A program made the position numbers and the translations under genes. 64,000 nucleotides of DNA from Azomonas agilis. Lineage in GTDB: Bacteria; Pseudomonadota; Gammaproteobacteria; Pseudomonadales; Pseudomonadaceae. The stretch is taken from positions 1 to 64,000 of the forward strand of contig NZ_VLKG01000002.1 in NCBI RefSeq assembly GCF_007830255.1, in the 5' to 3' direction. Numbering within the stretch: the first letter of the stretch is position 1; each line of letters opens with the position of its first letter. Shown here piece after piece: positions 47,615-57,267 of the stretch. The notes under the pieces are model-generated. The model did not search any database and was not told where the DNA came from. It worked only from the letters and a program-made list of their open reading frames with translations.

Positions 47615-50002
47615 ATGATTGCTAGGGAGCTGGTCGTTTTGTTGCCCCATATACCTCAGAAGAGTCAGGCTATATCTCCAGACTCCCCAAGCTTTGTAAG
47701 CCAATGTACCGGGTTGACGGATGCAGAGCGGCAATTATTGTTGAGTTTAGAGTGCGGTGAGGTGAGCCCTATACCCTCAAGGGCAGAGGACTACCATCAA
47801 TTGACGGCGGCTGAGCAGCTAGAAATCTTGCAGTTACAGCACGAAATTCTGGCCACCGTGGTTCAAAGCCGCGAATACATGGATGTACTGTGCCAAATCT
47901 GCCGTTTAGAGGAGCGTTTACTGCCAGACTCTGTGGCCTCTGTCATGCTGTTGGACGAACAACAGCGGCTAAATATTTTGGCAGCCCCCAGTATACCTTT
48001 AGAGGTTGCAGCACGTTTTAATGGCTTGTGTCCAGGGCCCTATGCAGGATCCTGCGGTAATGCAGTCTATCGCCGAGGGGGAATTTTTGTCAGTAATACG
48101 CTGATTGATCCCCGCTGGAAAGATTTGCGGCCTTTAGCTCAGGAGTTGGGCATTTTATCCTGCTGGTCAGTCCCCATTTGGGGATTACAAGGGCGTTTAT
48201 TAGGTACCTTTGCCCTGTCTAGCTTTGTGCATCGTGAGCCGAGCATTTTTCACCGTAAAGCCTTGGAAATTGCCGCAGCCATTGTGGGCGTGGTGTTGGA
48301 TCGTCAGTTTCAGACTGAGCACCTCAATCTGTTAGGCAAGGTGTTTGAAGGCAGCAATCAAGCCATCATGATTACGGGCCGACGGGCGCATATCCAGTCG
48401 GTAAACCAAGCTTTTATCCGCATGACTGGCTATGAAGCGATAGAGGTTCAGGGCGTGCGGCCAGGCCCTCAACTTCTGATTTCTGATCGGCATGGCTCCG
48501 CATTTTACAACGGCCTGTGGCGCACTCTGCTGCGGCGAGACTATTGGCAAGGCGAGGTTTGGATTCGGCGTAAAGATCAGGAAGTGTTTCCTACTTGGTT
48601 GAGTTTGACCTTGGTGCGTGATGGAAAGGATCAAGATATTACCCATATCGTAGGGTTCTTTTTTGATATCTCTGAGCAAAAAGCCACCGAAGATCGCCTT
48701 GCCTTTCTCATCGGACATGATGTGCTGACCGGATTACCCAATCGGTTGATTTTACGCACCCGTTTGAGCCAAATCCTTATGCAAGCGGAACGACGACACC
48801 ACCGCGTAGCACTCCTGTACTTAGACCTAGACGGTTTTAAGAGTGTTAATGCCTCCTTTGGGGAGTTAGGTGGCGATGAGCTATTGCGGATCGCAGGTCA
48901 TCGGATTGCGGATCAATTGAATGATGGCGTTTTGTTGGCGCGCTTGGACTCGGATGAGTTTGCTATTGTCCTACCTACCGTTACCGATTTGCAGCAGATT
49001 TCGTGGTTGGCAGAGCGGGTACTAAACAGTTTTGCCCAACCCTTCCAAATCTTCGAGCATGAATTGGACTGTACCCTGTCCGTAGGCATCTCTCTGTATC
49101 CCGAGGATGGTCTTGATCAAGATAGCCTGTTGAAAAATGCACGTAATGCGATGGAGCACGCCAAACGGGCTGGGCGCAATACCTACCACTTTTATGCCGA
49201 GTTTATGAATACCCATTCGGACGACTCCCTGATTCTGCGTAATAGCCTGCGTCAGGCGCTGGCCCGAGGCGAGTTCTTTTTGGAATATCAGCCCCAGATT
49301 GACCTATTGACGGGGCGCATCATTGGGGCTGAGGCGCTCGTACGTTGGATGCATCCAGAACGAGGACGTATTGGCCCTGTAACCTTTATTGAGCTGGCAG
49401 AGCAATGTGGTGTGATTATCCCGCTCGGAGAATGGGTATTGCAGGAGGCCTGCCGCCAAGGTGCGATTTGGCATCAGCAAGGATATTCCCTTGTGATAGC
49501 CGTCAATTTATCCAGTGTGCAATTTAAACGGGGTAATTTGGAGCACAGTGTGGTGCAGGCGCTTTCTGCTTCAGGGTTGCCCGCCCATTTATTGGAGCTG
49601 GAGCTGACCGAGTCGATTCTAATTGAGAACACCACCGGCGTATTAAATACGGTACAGCGCCTAAAATCTTTGGGCATTAAGCTGTCTATTGATGACTTTG
49701 GAACCGGTTATTCCAGCTTGGCTTACTTAACCCGCTTAGCGGTAGATAAGCTGAAGGTAGATCAGTCCTTTGTGCGTTTTATGACCGAAGTGCCGGCCAA
49801 TGCGGCCATCATTCGAGCCATTATTCAGATGGCCCACAGTTTGGGGCTAAAAGCTATTGCAGAAGGCGTAGAGAATGATCGAGCGCGGCAGTTCTTGCTA
49901 GCAAATCACTGCGACGAGGCACAAGGCTATTGGTTTAGCAAACCGGTTTCAGCGCAGGATTTTGTAGCACTGTTGGAAGCAGAAGAGCAGCGGGATGTCT
50001 GA
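47615..50002 (+). CDS. GAF-PAS-GGDEF-EAL protein, degenerate GGDEF
   Basis: A 795-residue cytosolic signalling protein. Residues about 80-230 form a GAF domain, about 235-355 a PAS/PAC, about 365-525 a GGDEF and about 540-790 an EAL domain. The GGDEF signature reads LDSDEF, so cyclase activity is unlikely. The EAL domain retains EALVRW, NLSSVQF, ELTES, DDFGTGYSS and KVDQSFV, and so should hydrolyse c-di-GMP. It starts 11 bp after mrp. The first about 70 residues do not match a known domain. Confidence 0.9.
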   Translation: MIARELVVLLPHIPQKSQAISPDSPSFVSQCTGLTDAERQLLLSLECGEVSPIPSRAEDYHQLTAAEQLEILQLQHEILATVVQSREYMDVLCQICRLEERLLPDSVASVMLLDEQQRLNILAAPSIPLEVAARFNGLCPGPYAGSCGNAVYRRGGIFVSNTLIDPRWKDLRPLAQELGILSCWSVPIWGLQGRLLGTFALSSFVHREPSIFHRKALEIAAAIVGVVLDRQFQTEHLNLLGKVFEGSNQAIMITGRRAHIQSVNQAFIRMTGYEAIEVQGVRPGPQLLISDRHGSAFYNGLWRTLLRRDYWQGEVWIRRKDQEVFPTWLSLTLVRDGKDQDITHIVGFFFDISEQKATEDRLAFLIGHDVLTGLPNRLILRTRLSQILMQAERRHHRVALLYLDLDGFKSVNASFGELGGDELLRIAGHRIADQLNDGVLLARLDSDEFAIVLPTVTDLQQISWLAERVLNSFAQPFQIFEHELDCTLSVGISLYPEDGLDQDSLLKNARNAMEHAKRAGRNTYHFYAEFMNTHSDDSLILRNSLRQALARGEFFLEYQPQIDLLTGRIIGAEALVRWMHPERGRIGPVTFIELAEQCGVIIPLGEWVLQEACRQGAIWHQQGYSLVIAVNLSSVQFKRGNLEHSVVQALSASGLPAHLLELELTESILIENTTGVLNTVQRLKSLGIKLSIDDFGTGYSSLAYLTRLAVDKLKVDQSFVRFMTEVPANAAIIRAIIQMAHSLGLKAIAEGVENDRARQFLLANHCDEAQGYWFSKPVSAQDFVALLEAEEQRDV

Positions 50003-50086
50003 GGTCTATTTTGGGGTCTACGCGCCTGCTAGAGTTTATGTCACATTATTCACTCCACCATTTTGACCTCTATTTGGCCCACCCCC

Positions 50087-51235
50087 ATGATTGCCAGTAA
50101 GCTGCCCCACGTGGGAACGACTATTTTCACGACCATGTCTCGTCTAGCAGCCGAAACGGGTGCGCTGAATCTATCCCAAGGATTTCCAGATTTTGACGGC
50201 CCACCTGCCTTATTAGAGGCGGTAGGGCGGCATGTGCTGGCTGGGCACAATCAGTATGCCCCCATGATTGGTTTACCCGCGCTGCGGGAGCAGGTTGGGT
50301 TAAAGATTCAACGCCTCTACGGTCGTATCCTAGATATTGAGCAAGAAATAACTATTACGCCTGGTGCCACCCAAGGGATTTTCTGTGCTATCCAAGCTTT
50401 GGTGCGTGCAGGAGACGAAGTGATCGTCTTTGATCCCTGCTACGACAGTTATGAGCCTTCGGTACAATTATCTGGAGGGCATTGCGTGCATGTGCCTCTA
50501 CAGCCTCCAGAGTTTGCTATGGATTGGCAGCGTGTTCGGGAAGCTATCACGCCCCGTACCCGTTTGATTATCCTTAACTCACCCCATAATCCCAGTGGCG
50601 CGGTATTAAGCCCAACCGATTTAGACCAGCTAGCGGCCTTAATTCGGGATCGGGATATTTACCTGCTCAGCGACGAAGTCTATGAGCATCTGGTGTTTGA
50701 CGGTCAGCAACATGCCAGTGTCCTGTGCCACGATGAACTGTACCACCGCGCCTTTGTAATCAGCTCTTTTGGCAAAACCTGCCATGTAACCGGTTGGAAA
50801 ACCGGCTATGTGGTAGCTCCGCCCGCGCTCTCAGAAGAGCTGAGAAAGATACACCAGTACGTCAGTTTTGCCGGAGTTACGCCGTTACAGTGGGCTTTAG
50901 CTGAGTTTATGGCCGCTCACCCTGAGCATGTAACAGAGCTTCCGGGCTTTTATCAGCAAAAACGGGATTTATTCTGTCAGCAGCTAGCACATTCGCGCTT
51001 TAAATTTGTACCCACAGCGGGTACTTATTTCCAGATTGCGGATTATTCGGCAATATGCCCCGATCTCCCAGATTTAGAGATGGCTTTTTGGTTAACACGT
51101 GAGCAGGGCGTGGCCTGTATTCCAGTATCTGTGTTTTATCAACGGCCACCTGCCGACCTGCGTTTGGTGCGCTTTTGCTTTGCAAAACGCGAAGATACGC
51201 TACGTCAGGCTGCTGAACGGCTGTGCCGGGTATAG
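50087..51235 (+). CDS. Methionine aminotransferase (class I/II PLP)
   Basis: A 382-residue PLP aminotransferase of the YbdL/KAT type, which transaminates methionine and glutamine with 2-oxo acids. Visible are NLSQGFPDFDGPPALL, the NSPHNPSG loop and SSFGKTCHVTGWKTGY with the PLP Lys. The neighbouring omega-amidase removes the oxo-glutaramate product, so the two act as a transaminase-amidase pair in methionine salvage or glutamine use. The start is ATG 50087 (MIASKLPHVG). Confidence 0.88.
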   Translation: MIASKLPHVGTTIFTTMSRLAAETGALNLSQGFPDFDGPPALLEAVGRHVLAGHNQYAPMIGLPALREQVGLKIQRLYGRILDIEQEITITPGATQGIFCAIQALVRAGDEVIVFDPCYDSYEPSVQLSGGHCVHVPLQPPEFAMDWQRVREAITPRTRLIILNSPHNPSGAVLSPTDLDQLAALIRDRDIYLLSDEVYEHLVFDGQQHASVLCHDELYHRAFVISSFGKTCHVTGWKTGYVVAPPALSEELRKIHQYVSFAGVTPLQWALAEFMAAHPEHVTELPGFYQQKRDLFCQQLAHSRFKFVPTAGTYFQIADYSAICPDLPDLEMAFWLTREQGVACIPVSVFYQRPPADLRLVRFCFAKREDTLRQAAERLCRV

Positions 51236-51278
51236 GACAGACTTGGCTGCGGGCACCTGTTTTTCTTTGGAGACTGTG

Positions 51279-52073
51279 ATGCGTGACTTAGCTGCTCTGC
51301 CTGATCTTAAGTTAGCGCTGGTGCAAACCAGCATGCATTGGCAGGATACTGCCGCCAACCACGAGCATTTTTCGGCCCTGTTGGAGCAGGCACAGGGGGC
51401 TGACTTAATCATCCTGCCGGAAATGTTCACCACCGGCTATTCGATGGATGCGGTCGCCTTGGCTGAGCCCGAAGATGGGGTAACGCGCCAATGGATGCTT
51501 AATCAAGCTAAAAAGCTCAATGCCGTGGTCACTGGAAGTTTGATTGTTCGGACATCCGATGGCAGTTACCGCAACCGTTTGTACTGGGCCCGTCCAGACG
51601 GTACCCATGCCAGCTACGATAAGCGTCATCTGTTTCGCATGGCCGGTGAGCACAAGCACTACAGTGGCGGTGAGCGGCGTGTGCTGTTGGAAGTAAAGGG
51701 CTGGCATGTGCGCCCACTGATCTGCTACGACCTGCGTTTTCCAGTCTGGAGTCGCGATCCCTACGATACTGACTTGCTAATTTATGTGGCCAGTTGGCCT
51801 AAAGCGCGGCGGGATGCTTGGAATCGTCTACTCCCAGCGCGTGCGATCGAAAACCTTTGTTATGTAGCAGCGGTTAACCGAGTAGGTATGGATGGCAAAG
51901 GCTATCCTTACAGCGGTGACAGTCAGGTTTTAGATTTTCAGGGGGAAACGCTGTGTGCCGCACAGGAAGAGGATGGAGTCTTCCTAACCACGCTTACAGG
52001 TGCCGCTTTGGCCACTTATCGGCAGCGCTTTCCTGCTTATCAGGATGCCGATGCTTTTGAGCTTAAATTTTAG
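51279..52073 (+). CDS. Omega-amidase (nitrilase family, YafV-like)
   Basis: A 264-residue carbon-nitrogen hydrolase that converts 2-oxoglutaramate (and 2-oxosuccinamate) to 2-oxoglutarate. The Glu-Lys-Cys triad is in LPEMFTTGYSM, DKRHLFRMAGEH and LICYDLRFPVWSR. The start is ATG 51279 with GGAG upstream; the longer frame to 51099 overlaps the aminotransferase gene and is rejected. Its 3' end overlaps the convergent GGDEF-EAL gene by 11 bp. Confidence 0.9.
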   Translation: MRDLAALPDLKLALVQTSMHWQDTAANHEHFSALLEQAQGADLIILPEMFTTGYSMDAVALAEPEDGVTRQWMLNQAKKLNAVVTGSLIVRTSDGSYRNRLYWARPDGTHASYDKRHLFRMAGEHKHYSGGERRVLLEVKGWHVRPLICYDLRFPVWSRDPYDTDLLIYVASWPKARRDAWNRLLPARAIENLCYVAAVNRVGMDGKGYPYSGDSQVLDFQGETLCAAQEEDGVFLTTLTGAALATYRQRFPAYQDADAFELKF

Positions 52074-54735
52074 CCGTTTGAGTTTGGATAAGCTGTTGTT
52101 CAAAGCGATCGGCAGGGAGTGGGTAGCCAAACAGGTACCCTTGGAAGTTTTGGCATCCCGCTTCAGTGAGGGTTTGTCGTTGTTCGGGCTTCTCGACTCC
52201 TTCGGCTAATACTTCTAAACCAAGGCTATTACCTAAGGCACAGATGGCTCGAATAATCGCTAGGCTGTTGTCATCGTTAGGCAGTGATTGAACGAAGGTG
52301 CGGTCAATTTTTAGCTGATCTAAGGGTAAGCGGTGTAGATAGAGCATGGACGAATATCCAGTGCCAAAGTCATCAATAGAGAAGCGAATTCCCAGTACCC
52401 GTAACTCATCCATGCGCTGTGCAGCTAAGGGCATATCATCCAACAGCAAAGACTCAGTGAGCTCCAGCTTGAGTTGATGGGGATTGGCCCCGGTTTGTTG
52501 CAGAATTTGGGTGAGGTATTCCACAAAGTCCGGTTGATACAGCAAAGAGGCGCTGATATTGACCGCCACTACTAAGGAGGCCAGTTCTGTTTGATCAACC
52601 CAACGGGCTAATTGGCAACAGGCGTGTTGTAGTACATAACGATCTAAGGCAGGCGTTAAACCGGCTCTTCGGGCGCTGTCCATAAATTCGCCCGGGAGCA
52701 ATAGGCTGCGTGTGGGGTGTTGCCAACGCACCAGCACTTCAGCCCCGATGAGCTTGGGCTGATGGTCGTATTGTGGCTGAAAATATAAAACCAGTTGCTG
52801 CTCTTCTAGGGCAATGCGCAAGTCCTCTTCTAAACCAAGGCGTTGGTTGAGTAGATCTTGCATTTGCGGATCAAAAAAGCGTAAGCGGTTCTTGCCCGCT
52901 TGTTTGGCTTCATACATGGCAATGTCGGCCCGCTTCATCAACTCTTCTACTTCTTGGGCGATACAGTCGGTAGTTGTGTCACGGAATAGGGCGATACCAA
53001 TACTGGCACTGCTGTGCAAAATCAGATCATCAAGGGTGTAAGGCTGACTCAGGCTTAGTAAGATGCGTTCTGCGAAGTGGCTGACGTGTTGCTGGGCTTC
53101 TTGCACATTGGTTTTTAAGCCCTCTAGTACAATGACAAATTCATCACCTCCTAGGCGGGCTACGGTATCTCCTGCGCGTACTTTATCGGTGAGGCGGTGG
53201 GCTACTTCACACAGGAAGCGGTCACCCGCAGCGTGCCCGTGGTGGTCATTGATGTTTTTGAAGTTATCTAAGTCAAACATCATCAAGGCCGCATATTGGC
53301 GTGTCCTTGTACTGGTGCCTAAGGTTTGCTGGAGGCGCTCAAAAAGCAGGCGGCGGTTTGGTAAGCCTGTGAGCGGATCGTAAAAGGCTAAGCGGTGAAT
53401 GTGGTGTTCAGCCGCTTTTTGCTGGCTGATGTTGGTTTGGGCAGACACATAGTGGGTAATTAGACCCTCTGTGTTGTATATAGCACTGATAGATACCCAA
53501 GCCGGATAGACCTCCCCAGTTTTACGCCGGTTTTGTAACTCACCTTGCCAGCTACCCGTGTTTAAAATGCTGTACCACATGGCTTGATACAGGCTTTTAG
53601 ATTGCAGTCCTGAGCTGAGTATGCGGGTAGATTGTCCAATTACATCTTCTGGGGTGTAGCCCGTCATCCGACAGAAGGCTGGATTGACTTGAATAATCTG
53701 GTTTTTTGCATCTGCAATCAGCATCCCCTGCTGTGACTCAAAGGCAATGGCAGCCACTCGCTGTTCTTGCTCGGTTTGAATACGCTGTGTTACTTCACGG
53801 ATAAGTACGGCCACGGCTGGAGGGCTGTCGGGAACTAAATAAATCCGGTGGGCACATCCTTCAAAAAAGCGGGTGCCTGTTGTAAGGGGGAGGTTATAGT
53901 CTAAATACTGCGTATTAGCGCTGGCTAAAGTTTTTTCGATTAACCGTTCAAATTGCTTGGCGGGCCAAGGGGGTAAAAAATCCTGAATACGCTGTCCCTG
54001 TACCTCCGTCATATTAGCGCTATCGAACGGGGGAATAGAAGGATAAGTAGGCCGAACTTCTAAGCAATATCCTTGCTGATCCAAAATCAGCAGCGTATCT
54101 GGGATTGCCTCAAGGAGTATGGCCAAAGGTGGTTCTTGTTCAACAGGTAACCTTGCAGGTTTCAAGCGTTTTAGGTGCAATAACCAACCCAAGCCCAGAA
54201 CTAGAATGGGCAGCACTCCAAGGAAAAAAAGTCGAGTGAGCAAAATATTCTGAGCATTTAGCTCGGAAGACAGCCACGCTTTCTGAAGTAAAAGTTGGCC
54301 AATACCCAAGATTAGGCCACATCCCAGTAAAGGTAGAGGCTTAAATGAATCTTGCGGGCCTCGTCGAATGAGTTGATAACCTATACCCACACTGAGGGCC
54401 AGCAAGCTGCTGCTGACATTTAGGCCGATACTGTGGTTCTCTTGAAACGCGAGGGGAGTCAAACTGATGAGGCTGGCTAAAACAGCAACAGGTCTCTGGG
54501 CAAAAGCCGCTCCTATCAGCAGGGGAAGTGTGTGGAGACTTAGGGTAAATTCATTCCCTATATTAGGGGCAAGCCATAATCCCAACGCGCTGATTGCACC
54601 CAATAAACAGCCGTAGCGCAATTCTAATTGTGTGCCTTGAGCCTGCATCCAATTAGGGTAGTAAAGTTGTAAAAGTAGGCAAAGAGCCATTAATGCAATG
54701 GTATTCCCGAGCAGTATCTGAATCATAATTGTCAT
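52063..54735 (-). CDS. Membrane PAS-GGDEF-EAL protein
   Basis: About 890 residues. The N-terminal 200 are hydrophobic with six or more helices and form a membrane sensor. Two PAS domains follow (about 215-440). The GGDEF domain keeps RLGGDEFVIVLEG, so diguanylate cyclase activity is possible. The EAL domain has EVLVRW, ELTESLL, DDFGTGYSSMLYL and KIDRTFV, and so may be active too. The start is uncertain: ATG 54735 is preferred, 54726 and 54891 are possible. Confidence 0.88.
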   Translation of the reverse strand: MTIMIQILLGNTIALMALCLLLQLYYPNWMQAQGTQLELRYGCLLGAISALGLWLAPNIGNEFTLSLHTLPLLIGAAFAQRPVAVLASLISLTPLAFQENHSIGLNVSSSLLALSVGIGYQLIRRGPQDSFKPLPLLGCGLILGIGQLLLQKAWLSSELNAQNILLTRLFFLGVLPILVLGLGWLLHLKRLKPARLPVEQEPPLAILLEAIPDTLLILDQQGYCLEVRPTYPSIPPFDSANMTEVQGQRIQDFLPPWPAKQFERLIEKTLASANTQYLDYNLPLTTGTRFFEGCAHRIYLVPDSPPAVAVLIREVTQRIQTEQEQRVAAIAFESQQGMLIADAKNQIIQVNPAFCRMTGYTPEDVIGQSTRILSSGLQSKSLYQAMWYSILNTGSWQGELQNRRKTGEVYPAWVSISAIYNTEGLITHYVSAQTNISQQKAAEHHIHRLAFYDPLTGLPNRRLLFERLQQTLGTSTRTRQYAALMMFDLDNFKNINDHHGHAAGDRFLCEVAHRLTDKVRAGDTVARLGGDEFVIVLEGLKTNVQEAQQHVSHFAERILLSLSQPYTLDDLILHSSASIGIALFRDTTTDCIAQEVEELMKRADIAMYEAKQAGKNRLRFFDPQMQDLLNQRLGLEEDLRIALEEQQLVLYFQPQYDHQPKLIGAEVLVRWQHPTRSLLLPGEFMDSARRAGLTPALDRYVLQHACCQLARWVDQTELASLVVAVNISASLLYQPDFVEYLTQILQQTGANPHQLKLELTESLLLDDMPLAAQRMDELRVLGIRFSIDDFGTGYSSMLYLHRLPLDQLKIDRTFVQSLPNDDNSLAIIRAICALGNSLGLEVLAEGVEKPEQRQTLTEAGCQNFQGYLFGYPLPADRFEQQLIQTQTAKI

Positions 54736-54879
54736 TATCCCGCTCGATGCGGTCAGAGTCACGCATATCAAAATGCAGTGAAGACTAGCTCCTGATTTTG
54801 CATTGGCAAGCCGCTTTAAGAAAATATTTTGAGAAACCCTCAATATTTTAAAGGGGAGCAAGTGGTTCTGAGTTTTTGA

Positions 54880-54911
54880 CATTCTCCCCACTATACATTC
54901 TCCCCACTATC
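54880..54911. repeat. 16-bp tandem duplication before comEC
   Basis: CATTCTCCCCACTATA is followed at once by CATTCTCCCCACTATC. The pair lies between the divergent GGDEF-EAL and comEC genes, about 75 bp from comEC. Confidence 0.8.
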
Positions 54912-54982
54912 AAGGATGGGGCTTTCCGCGTATCTCGGTAAAATGCCCCGAATTCACTGGGGAGACTGAGCGGGATGTTCAG

Positions 54983-57214
54983 ATGATAAGGCTTAGGGAT
55001 TGGCTGTCGTTGCCTCTTGGATTGTTGACACTGCGCTTTCTGCCCGAGCTACCTTCCGCTTGGATTATAGGCTTGGGATTTTGTATCGCCTTGCTGCTAT
55101 GGCCCTATGTTCGGCCTTTTGCCCTCTTTTTGCTGGGGTTAGGTTGGGCCTGTGTGCAAGGGCATTGGGCTTTAGAGCAACGCTTGCCCGCGTCTCACGA
55201 TGGGCGAACATTTTGGCTTGAGGGACAGGTTGTAGGGTTGCCAGAGTACAGTGAATCTGTCGTGCGCTTTGATTTGGATTCAGTAACCTCCCGGCATATC
55301 GGGATACCTGCACGCATTCGGGTATCTTGGTACAAAGGCCCAAAGGTGCAGGCTGGTGAGCGTTGGCGTTTAGCCGTTACCTTAAAACAGGCCAGAGGAA
55401 GTATTAATCCCGGTGGTTTTGATTATGAGGCTTGGGCCTTAGCGCGGGGCTTGGGTGCGGTGGGAACCGTTAAAGCCGGCCAGCTTGTACAGGGCGCTGA
55501 GTCTTCCTTAGGTGGTTGGCGAGATCAATTAAGGACGCGTCTTTTAAGCATTGAGGCAACAGGTCGGGCGGGTGGCTTAGCAGCCTTAGTTGTGGGCGAT
55601 GGCTCGGGTTTATCTCGTGCGGATTGGCAGGTATTGCAAGATACCGGCACTGTGCATTTGATGGTCATTTCTGGACAGCATGTCAGTCTGTTGGCGGCGG
55701 TATTGTTTGCTGGCGTAGCACTGCTATTCCGTTGGGGGATTTGGCCCCAAACGCTGCCTTGGCTCCCCGTCGCTGTAGGTCTAGCTTTATTCGGTGCTTT
55801 GGGTTATGGCTGGTTAGCCGGTTTTGAGGTTCCGGTACAGCGGGCCTGTTTGATGGTGGCTTTGGCTCTGATATGGCGTTTATGTTTTTGGCATTTGGGT
55901 GTCTGGCTGCCTCTATTAGTCAGTTTGACACTGGTTTTAGTGATCAATCCCTTGGTGGGCTTGCAGGCTGGATTTTGGTTGTCCTTTGCAGCGGTTGCCT
56001 TACTTATCCTTGGGTTTTCAGGGCGTTTAGGCCGTTGGACAGCCCTTGTCTCTTTATGGCGGGCTCAGTGGTTAATCGCTGTGGGCCTGTTACCGCTTTT
56101 GCTGGCTCTGTCGCTGCCCGTTAGCTTAACCGGGCCTATTGCCAATTTAGTCGCTGTACCTTGGGTCAGCATCTTAGTGGTGCCTTTGGCTTTATTGGGG
56201 AGCGCTTTGCTATGGATTCCTCCCTTGGCTGATCCTTTGCTGGGACTGGCGGGTTATTTATTAGAGGGATTGTTTCAGTTGTTAAGGGTTTTAGCGACAT
56301 GGCAATCGGCTTGGCAAGCACCAGAGCTGAGTTGGGGGGTGAGGCTGTTATTAATCTTAGGCGCTCTGCTGATGGTTTTGCCGGCGGGTCTACCTGTGCG
56401 TACTTTGGGGTTGGTTCTGTGGCTACCTTTGTTCTTCCCATCCACAATAGTTCCAGCAGCAGGGCGAGCAGAGGTCTGGGTATTAGACGTGGGGCAAGGT
56501 CTATCGGTTTTGATTCGCACGGCTCAGCACAGCCTGCTATACGACACTGGCCCTCGTTGGGGCGATTTGGACATGGGCGAGCGGCTGGTGCTGCCCAGTT
56601 TGCGTGCCTTGGGTGTACAGCGTTTGGATCGCTTAATACTCAGCCATGAAGATAACGACCATGCGGGTGGCCTGCTGTCGATTGTTCAGACGATGCCCGT
56701 CCTTGAGGTGATGAGCGGTACTCAAGGTGCCTTAGCTCAGGGTTTAGGTGCTAAGGATTGCCAAACAGGCAGTACATGGGAATGGGATCAGGTGCGTTTT
56801 TCCCTGTGGCGTTGGGAGCAGGCCCGCGATGATAACCAGTCATCCTGTGTGTTATCGGTGGAAGCCTCTGGGGAGCGCCTGCTGTTGACTGGGGATATCG
56901 ACCAGCGCGCTGAACGCGCTTGGCTTACCTCCGATGGAGCTGGTCAAGCGGACTGGCTTCTGTTGGGTCATCATGGTAGTCGTACTTCCAGTTCGGCTAC
57001 CTTTTTAAAGGCAGTGCGACCTCAAGCAGCCTTGGTATCACGAGGCTGGGGCAATTCCTTTGGTCATCCACATCCTGAGGTTGTGCAACGCTTAGAATCC
57101 TTAGGGATTTCTCTGTTTGATACCGCAAAGCTGGGCGCTTTACGCTTGGAGCTGGGCGCTAGGGGCTCGCTTGAGGGGCTACGAGTGCGTCAAAGATTTT
57201 GGTTTCGCCTCTGA
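54983..57214 (+). CDS. comEC: DNA internalisation protein ComEC/Rec2
   Basis: A 743-residue inner membrane channel for DNA uptake. Residues about 25-160 are DUF4131; a multi-span Competence domain follows (about 190-480), with VISGQHVSLLA. The C-terminal metallo-beta-lactamase domain holds DVGQGLSVLI, LSHEDNDHAGGL, LTGDID and LLGHHGSRTSSS. It is the first gene of the block ending with murB, the Pseudomonas order. Confidence 0.95.
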   Translation: MIRLRDWLSLPLGLLTLRFLPELPSAWIIGLGFCIALLLWPYVRPFALFLLGLGWACVQGHWALEQRLPASHDGRTFWLEGQVVGLPEYSESVVRFDLDSVTSRHIGIPARIRVSWYKGPKVQAGERWRLAVTLKQARGSINPGGFDYEAWALARGLGAVGTVKAGQLVQGAESSLGGWRDQLRTRLLSIEATGRAGGLAALVVGDGSGLSRADWQVLQDTGTVHLMVISGQHVSLLAAVLFAGVALLFRWGIWPQTLPWLPVAVGLALFGALGYGWLAGFEVPVQRACLMVALALIWRLCFWHLGVWLPLLVSLTLVLVINPLVGLQAGFWLSFAAVALLILGFSGRLGRWTALVSLWRAQWLIAVGLLPLLLALSLPVSLTGPIANLVAVPWVSILVVPLALLGSALLWIPPLADPLLGLAGYLLEGLFQLLRVLATWQSAWQAPELSWGVRLLLILGALLMVLPAGLPVRTLGLVLWLPLFFPSTIVPAAGRAEVWVLDVGQGLSVLIRTAQHSLLYDTGPRWGDLDMGERLVLPSLRALGVQRLDRLILSHEDNDHAGGLLSIVQTMPVLEVMSGTQGALAQGLGAKDCQTGSTWEWDQVRFSLWRWEQARDDNQSSCVLSVEASGERLLLTGDIDQRAERAWLTSDGAGQADWLLLGHHGSRTSSSATFLKAVRPQAALVSRGWGNSFGHPHPEVVQRLESLGISLFDTAKLGALRLELGARGSLEGLRVRQRFWFRL

Positions 57215-57267
57215 GTAATCCCAGCAGCGCTCTATGATAGAGTGCAGCAATTTATAGGAGGTGCTTT

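Noticed and set aside
51099-51278. Longer N-terminus for the omega-amidase
   Set aside because: It overlaps the end of the aminotransferase in another frame; ATG 51279 with GGAG gives the usual length.
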